This document shows, one piece after another, positions 35,608-37,721 of a stretch of 37,721 nt of DNA. The translations under genes were made by a program, and so were the position numbers. Every line of letters begins with the position of its first letter. The stretch's first letter is position 1. The stretch lies in NCBI GenBank assembly GCA_030645365.1, contig JAUSMB010000052.1, forward strand, positions 1 through 37,721, read 5' to 3'. The notes under the pieces were generated by a model. That model was not told the origin of the DNA. It searched no databases and saw only the letters and a list, made by a program, of their open reading frames with translations. This DNA is from Rugosibacter sp. (lineage in GTDB: Bacteria > Pseudomonadota > Gammaproteobacteria > Burkholderiales > Rhodocyclaceae).

Positions 35608-35612
35608 TCGCA

Positions 35613-36251
35613 ATGACCGCCAATACATGGAATGACTTCAATGACGCCGACTCACAGCAGTCCGGTTTCGATCTGATCCCCAAAGGCACCTTTGTACCGG
35701 TGCGAATGACCATCAAACCCGGTGGTTACGACGATCCCGAACAAGGCTGGGGTGGCGGCTACGCCACCGAATCCTTCGACACCGGCTCGATCTACCTCTC
35801 TGCCGAATTTGTGGTCACCGACGGTGAGCATGCCAAACGCAAGATGTGGAGCAACATCGGCCTGCTGTCCAAGAAGGGGCCGACCTGGGGACAGATGGGA
35901 CGCAGCTTTATTCGCGCTGTGCTCAACAGCGCCCGCAATATCCACCCGCAGGACAACACACCGCAGGCCGCCGCCGCGCGCCGCATCCAGGGCTTTCACG
36001 AGCTGGATGGCATCGAATTCATCGTTCGCGTCGATATCGAAAAGGACGCCAAGGGTGCGGATCGCAATGTGGTCAAAGTGGCGGTCGAGCCTGACCACGC
36101 CGACTACGCCAAGTTGAAGGGTGTCGCTGCCAAGGCCAACACCGGCGGTGGCAACTCTGGCGCTCCCACACAGGCAGCACCTGCTTATCAGGCTCCCGCT
36201 GCTGTTCCACAACGCGCACCCGTGACGGGCAAACCGTCATGGGCGCAGTGA
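35613..36251 (+). CDS. DUF669-like phage single-strand DNA-binding protein candidate
   Basis: The 212-residue protein begins MTANTWNDFNDADSQQSGFD and contains a beta-rich core (PVRMTIKPGGYDDPEQG, YLSAEFVVTDGEHAKRKMW, EFIVRVDIEKDAKG) and an Ala/Pro/Gln-rich disordered tail, the layout of phage SSB-like proteins such as DUF669. AAGGAG lies before ATG 35613; the longer frame from 35544 overlaps the ATPase and lacks family-like residues. Its position next to the Sak4-like ATPase supports an SSB partner role, which is inference. Confidence 0.75.
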   Translation: MTANTWNDFNDADSQQSGFDLIPKGTFVPVRMTIKPGGYDDPEQGWGGGYATESFDTGSIYLSAEFVVTDGEHAKRKMWSNIGLLSKKGPTWGQMGRSFIRAVLNSARNIHPQDNTPQAAAARRIQGFHELDGIEFIVRVDIEKDAKGADRNVVKVAVEPDHADYAKLKGVAAKANTGGGNSGAPTQAAPAYQAPAAVPQRAPVTGKPSWAQ

Positions 36252-36262
36252 GGGAGATGGCC

Positions 36263-37117
36263 ATGACTACATCCATTCTCACTGCCAGCCACTACGGCGT
36301 CGTGCATTTCGGCGATCTGGAATGCGAAGCGGTTGTCCTCAAGGGTGGCGAGCGCGGCTACGTGCGCCGCCAGCTTGCCAAATTGCTCGGCTTCCACGAA
36401 GGCCACAAGGGTGGCCGATTCGCCCGATTTCTCACCGATTTCGCGCCTAACTCCTTGTCGGAATTGGAGAAAACAAGTGAGCCGATTTTGCTGCCGTCAG
36501 GTCGGCAGACGCAGTTCTTCCCGGCTGGAATCATCGCTGACCTCGCATCAGCCGTGGTCAATGCGGCGCTGACCGGAACGCTACACAAGGCCCGCAAGGG
36601 GATCGTCCCCAACTGCATGAAGATCATGCACGCACTGGCCACTACCGGCGAGGTCGCGCTGATCGACGAGGCAACGGGCTACCAGTTCCACCGTGCGCCC
36701 GACGCGTTGCAGGAGTTGATCGCCAAGCTGCTGCGCCAATCCAGCGGCTCGTGGGAACGGCGCTTTCACGCCGACTACTACCGTGCCATCTACCGGTTGT
36801 TTGGTTGGAAGTACCAGGGCCACGCCCAAAACCCGCCCCACGTCCTTGGCCAGATCACCCAGCGCTGGGTCTACGGGCCAGTGTTGCCGGAGGAGTTGCT
36901 CGATGAGATTCGCAGCCGCAAGCGCATCTCCGACAAGCACCACCAGTGGCTGACTGACAAAGGGCTGGCGCGGTTGGAGCAGCAGATTCATTCGGTGACG
37001 GCGATTGCGCGCTGCTCAACCAACTATCGCGACTTCAGCAGGCGTTGCGAGGCAGCCTTCGCAGGCGGCGCGCTGCAGCTCGGTCTGTTGATCGACGAGT
37101 TTGAGGAGGTGGCGTGA
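36263..37117 (+). CDS. P63C domain-containing phage protein
   Basis: The 284-residue protein has the P63C domain in its C-terminal half (RFHADYYRAIYRLFGWKYQG, then RWVYGPVLPEELLDEI and TDKGLARLEQQI), found in phage and plasmid proteins with an N-terminal antirepressor-like part (GYVRRQLAKLLGFHEGHKGGRFARF). The ATG at 36263 is chosen since GGGAG lies 6 nt upstream; ATG 36257 directly abuts the purine run. The next gene overlaps by 4 nt. Function is unknown; regulatory or DNA-binding roles are suggested by the antirepressor-like part. Confidence 0.8.
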   Translation: MTTSILTASHYGVVHFGDLECEAVVLKGGERGYVRRQLAKLLGFHEGHKGGRFARFLTDFAPNSLSELEKTSEPILLPSGRQTQFFPAGIIADLASAVVNAALTGTLHKARKGIVPNCMKIMHALATTGEVALIDEATGYQFHRAPDALQELIAKLLRQSSGSWERRFHADYYRAIYRLFGWKYQGHAQNPPHVLGQITQRWVYGPVLPEELLDEIRSRKRISDKHHQWLTDKGLARLEQQIHSVTAIARCSTNYRDFSRRCEAAFAGGALQLGLLIDEFEEVA

Positions 37118-37590
37118 AATGCTGGGTCTGCACACGTCAGGCACGGGGATTCGGTCACACCGACAACCAACACGGTGTCGGCAATCCCCGCCGCTACCCC
37201 ATCGACTGGGTGTTCTGCTCGCAGCGCTGCCAGAACGTCTTTCACACGATGTACGGCAACTGGCTCAAAGCCAAGGACGAGCCGGGCAAGCGCAGGGAGG
37301 TCGTGATGATCGATCCCTCTGACATCGAGATCGCCTCGATGAACAAGTGCCTGAAGGCGTTCGGTGAAGCCGCTGGCGAAATCGGATTCACGAAGCCCCT
37401 CGGGGATTACTCGGAAGCCGAAGCGCTGCGGGTCATCGACGCCATCGTCACCCGCTACACCGAGGCAATGGTCGAGCATCACGAGGCGACCAAGTTTCCG
37501 CCGGTGCGTGGCATGCCTCCAACGCCCGATCCCTTGGCGAACCCGTTTGCCGATCTTGAGGACGATCTGCCGTGGGAGACCACGCCATGA
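37114..37590 (+). CDS. DUF6511-like zinc-finger phage protein
   Basis: The 158-residue protein starts at GTG 37114, overlapping the P63C gene by 4 nt. A Cys4 pair set is visible: CWVC at residues 3-6 and CSQRC at about 35-39, a probable zinc finger. A helical middle (MNKCLKAFGEAAGEIGF, EALRVIDAIVTRYTEAMVEHH) and a Pro/Asp-rich acidic tail (NPFADLEDDLPWETTP) follow. I recall such proteins as DUF6511, a family of phage proteins without known function. The next gene overlaps the stop (ATGA). Confidence 0.72.
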   Translation: MKCWVCTRQARGFGHTDNQHGVGNPRRYPIDWVFCSQRCQNVFHTMYGNWLKAKDEPGKRREVVMIDPSDIEIASMNKCLKAFGEAAGEIGFTKPLGDYSEAEALRVIDAIVTRYTEAMVEHHEATKFPPVRGMPPTPDPLANPFADLEDDLPWETTP

Positions 37591-37721
37591 TGGACTTCAA
37601 TTCCACGGCAAGCGTATCCGGGCAAATCAGCGTGTTGGTCGATGCCGGTCTGCAGCGTGCGCGTGCCCGGCAGGCGGTGCGCCACTACCTTGGCGCATCC
37701 CGCTTGGGCGTGGCTTGCGAA
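37587..37721 (+). CDS. Start of probable phage exonuclease (partial, cut by window edge)
   Basis: Forty-five codons are visible from ATG 37587, beginning MMDFNSTASVSGQISVLVDA and ending YLGASRLGVACE. The LGASRLG.ACER-like segment is typical of the start of phage PD-(D/E)XK or YqaJ-like exonucleases, where such a conserved motif sits near the N terminus. The catalytic part lies beyond the edge. It is coupled by ATGA to the gene before. Together with the Sak4-like and SSB-like genes it would complete a recombination module. Confidence 0.6.
   Translation, partial: MMDFNSTASVSGQISVLVDAGLQRARARQAVRHYLGASRLGVACE

Larger units (their letters stand above)
27254..37721. mobile_element. Integrated phage-like element, left part (right end outside window)
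   Basis: Everything after the tRNA-Ala terminator is of mobile type: a large serine recombinase with DUF2924 and HTH companions, a PIN/HTH pair, and a rightward run of phage early genes (AlpA-like, Sak4-like ATPase, SSB-like protein, P63C, DUF6511-like, exonuclease start). No host metabolic gene appears. The exact left junction lies somewhere in 27254-27475 but cannot be fixed without the right end. No structural phage genes or conjugation genes are in view, so prophage versus other integrative element is open. Confidence 0.8.

Overview
The window looks like a betaproteobacterial chromosome (a Nitrosomonadales or Rhodocyclales-like host is my best guess; a gammaproteobacterium is not excluded). 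The basis is gene order and protein flavour: lptD-surA-pdxA-rsmA-xthA diverging from amgK-murU, then pepP-ubiH-dusB-fis-purH-purD, with a UbiH of the betaproteobacterial type. About 27.2 kb is ordinary chromosome. The last 10.5 kb, directly after a tRNA-Ala gene, is an integrated phage-like element that runs off the right edge.

Layout. 1-5.9 kb, minus strand: a phasin-like DUF6781 protein, the DnaJ-type co-chaperone CbpA with its modulator CbpM, a beta-CASP metallo-hydrolase, a tautomerase, an SDR-fold protein without the usual catalytic residues, and a cation diffusion facilitator. 6.2-9.9 kb, plus strand: badI, aliB and aliA, three steps of cyclohexanecarboxylate degradation (CoA ligation, CoA-ester dehydrogenation, ring opening). 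9.9-16.7 kb, minus strand: lptD-surA-pdxA-rsmA-xthA. 16.8-21.2 kb, plus strand: amgK-murU (peptidoglycan sugar recycling), pepP, ubiH. 21.2-27.1 kb, plus strand: dusB-fis-purH-pagP-purD-Sua5, tightly packed and mostly overlapping, behind a promoter with a GC-rich discriminator. 27.14-27.21 kb: tRNA-Ala(CGC) with a terminator.

The element (27.25 kb to the right edge) has two arms read away from a control region at about 33.8-34.0 kb. The leftward arm carries a HTH antitoxin-like gene, a PIN-domain gene and a 750-residue protein of unknown function, then a five-gene unit with a small protein, a DUF2924 protein, a large serine recombinase and two paralogous HTH proteins. The rightward arm is a phage early region: an AlpA/MerR-like HTH protein, an unknown protein, a Sak4-like ATPase, an SSB-like protein, a P63C protein, a DUF6511-like zinc-finger protein and the start of a probable exonuclease.

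The most unusual observation is a short, imperfectly palindromic DNA element lying inside three unrelated protein-coding genes (rsmA, murU, ubiH), always in the same reading frame, so that each protein gains the same peptide (core KVGTPRVL). A collapsed fourth copy may be present in purH. This resembles in concept the coding palindromic elements of Rickettsia but in a different lineage with a different sequence. It is absent from the integrated element, as expected if that arrived later. All calls were made by eye; no database search was run.
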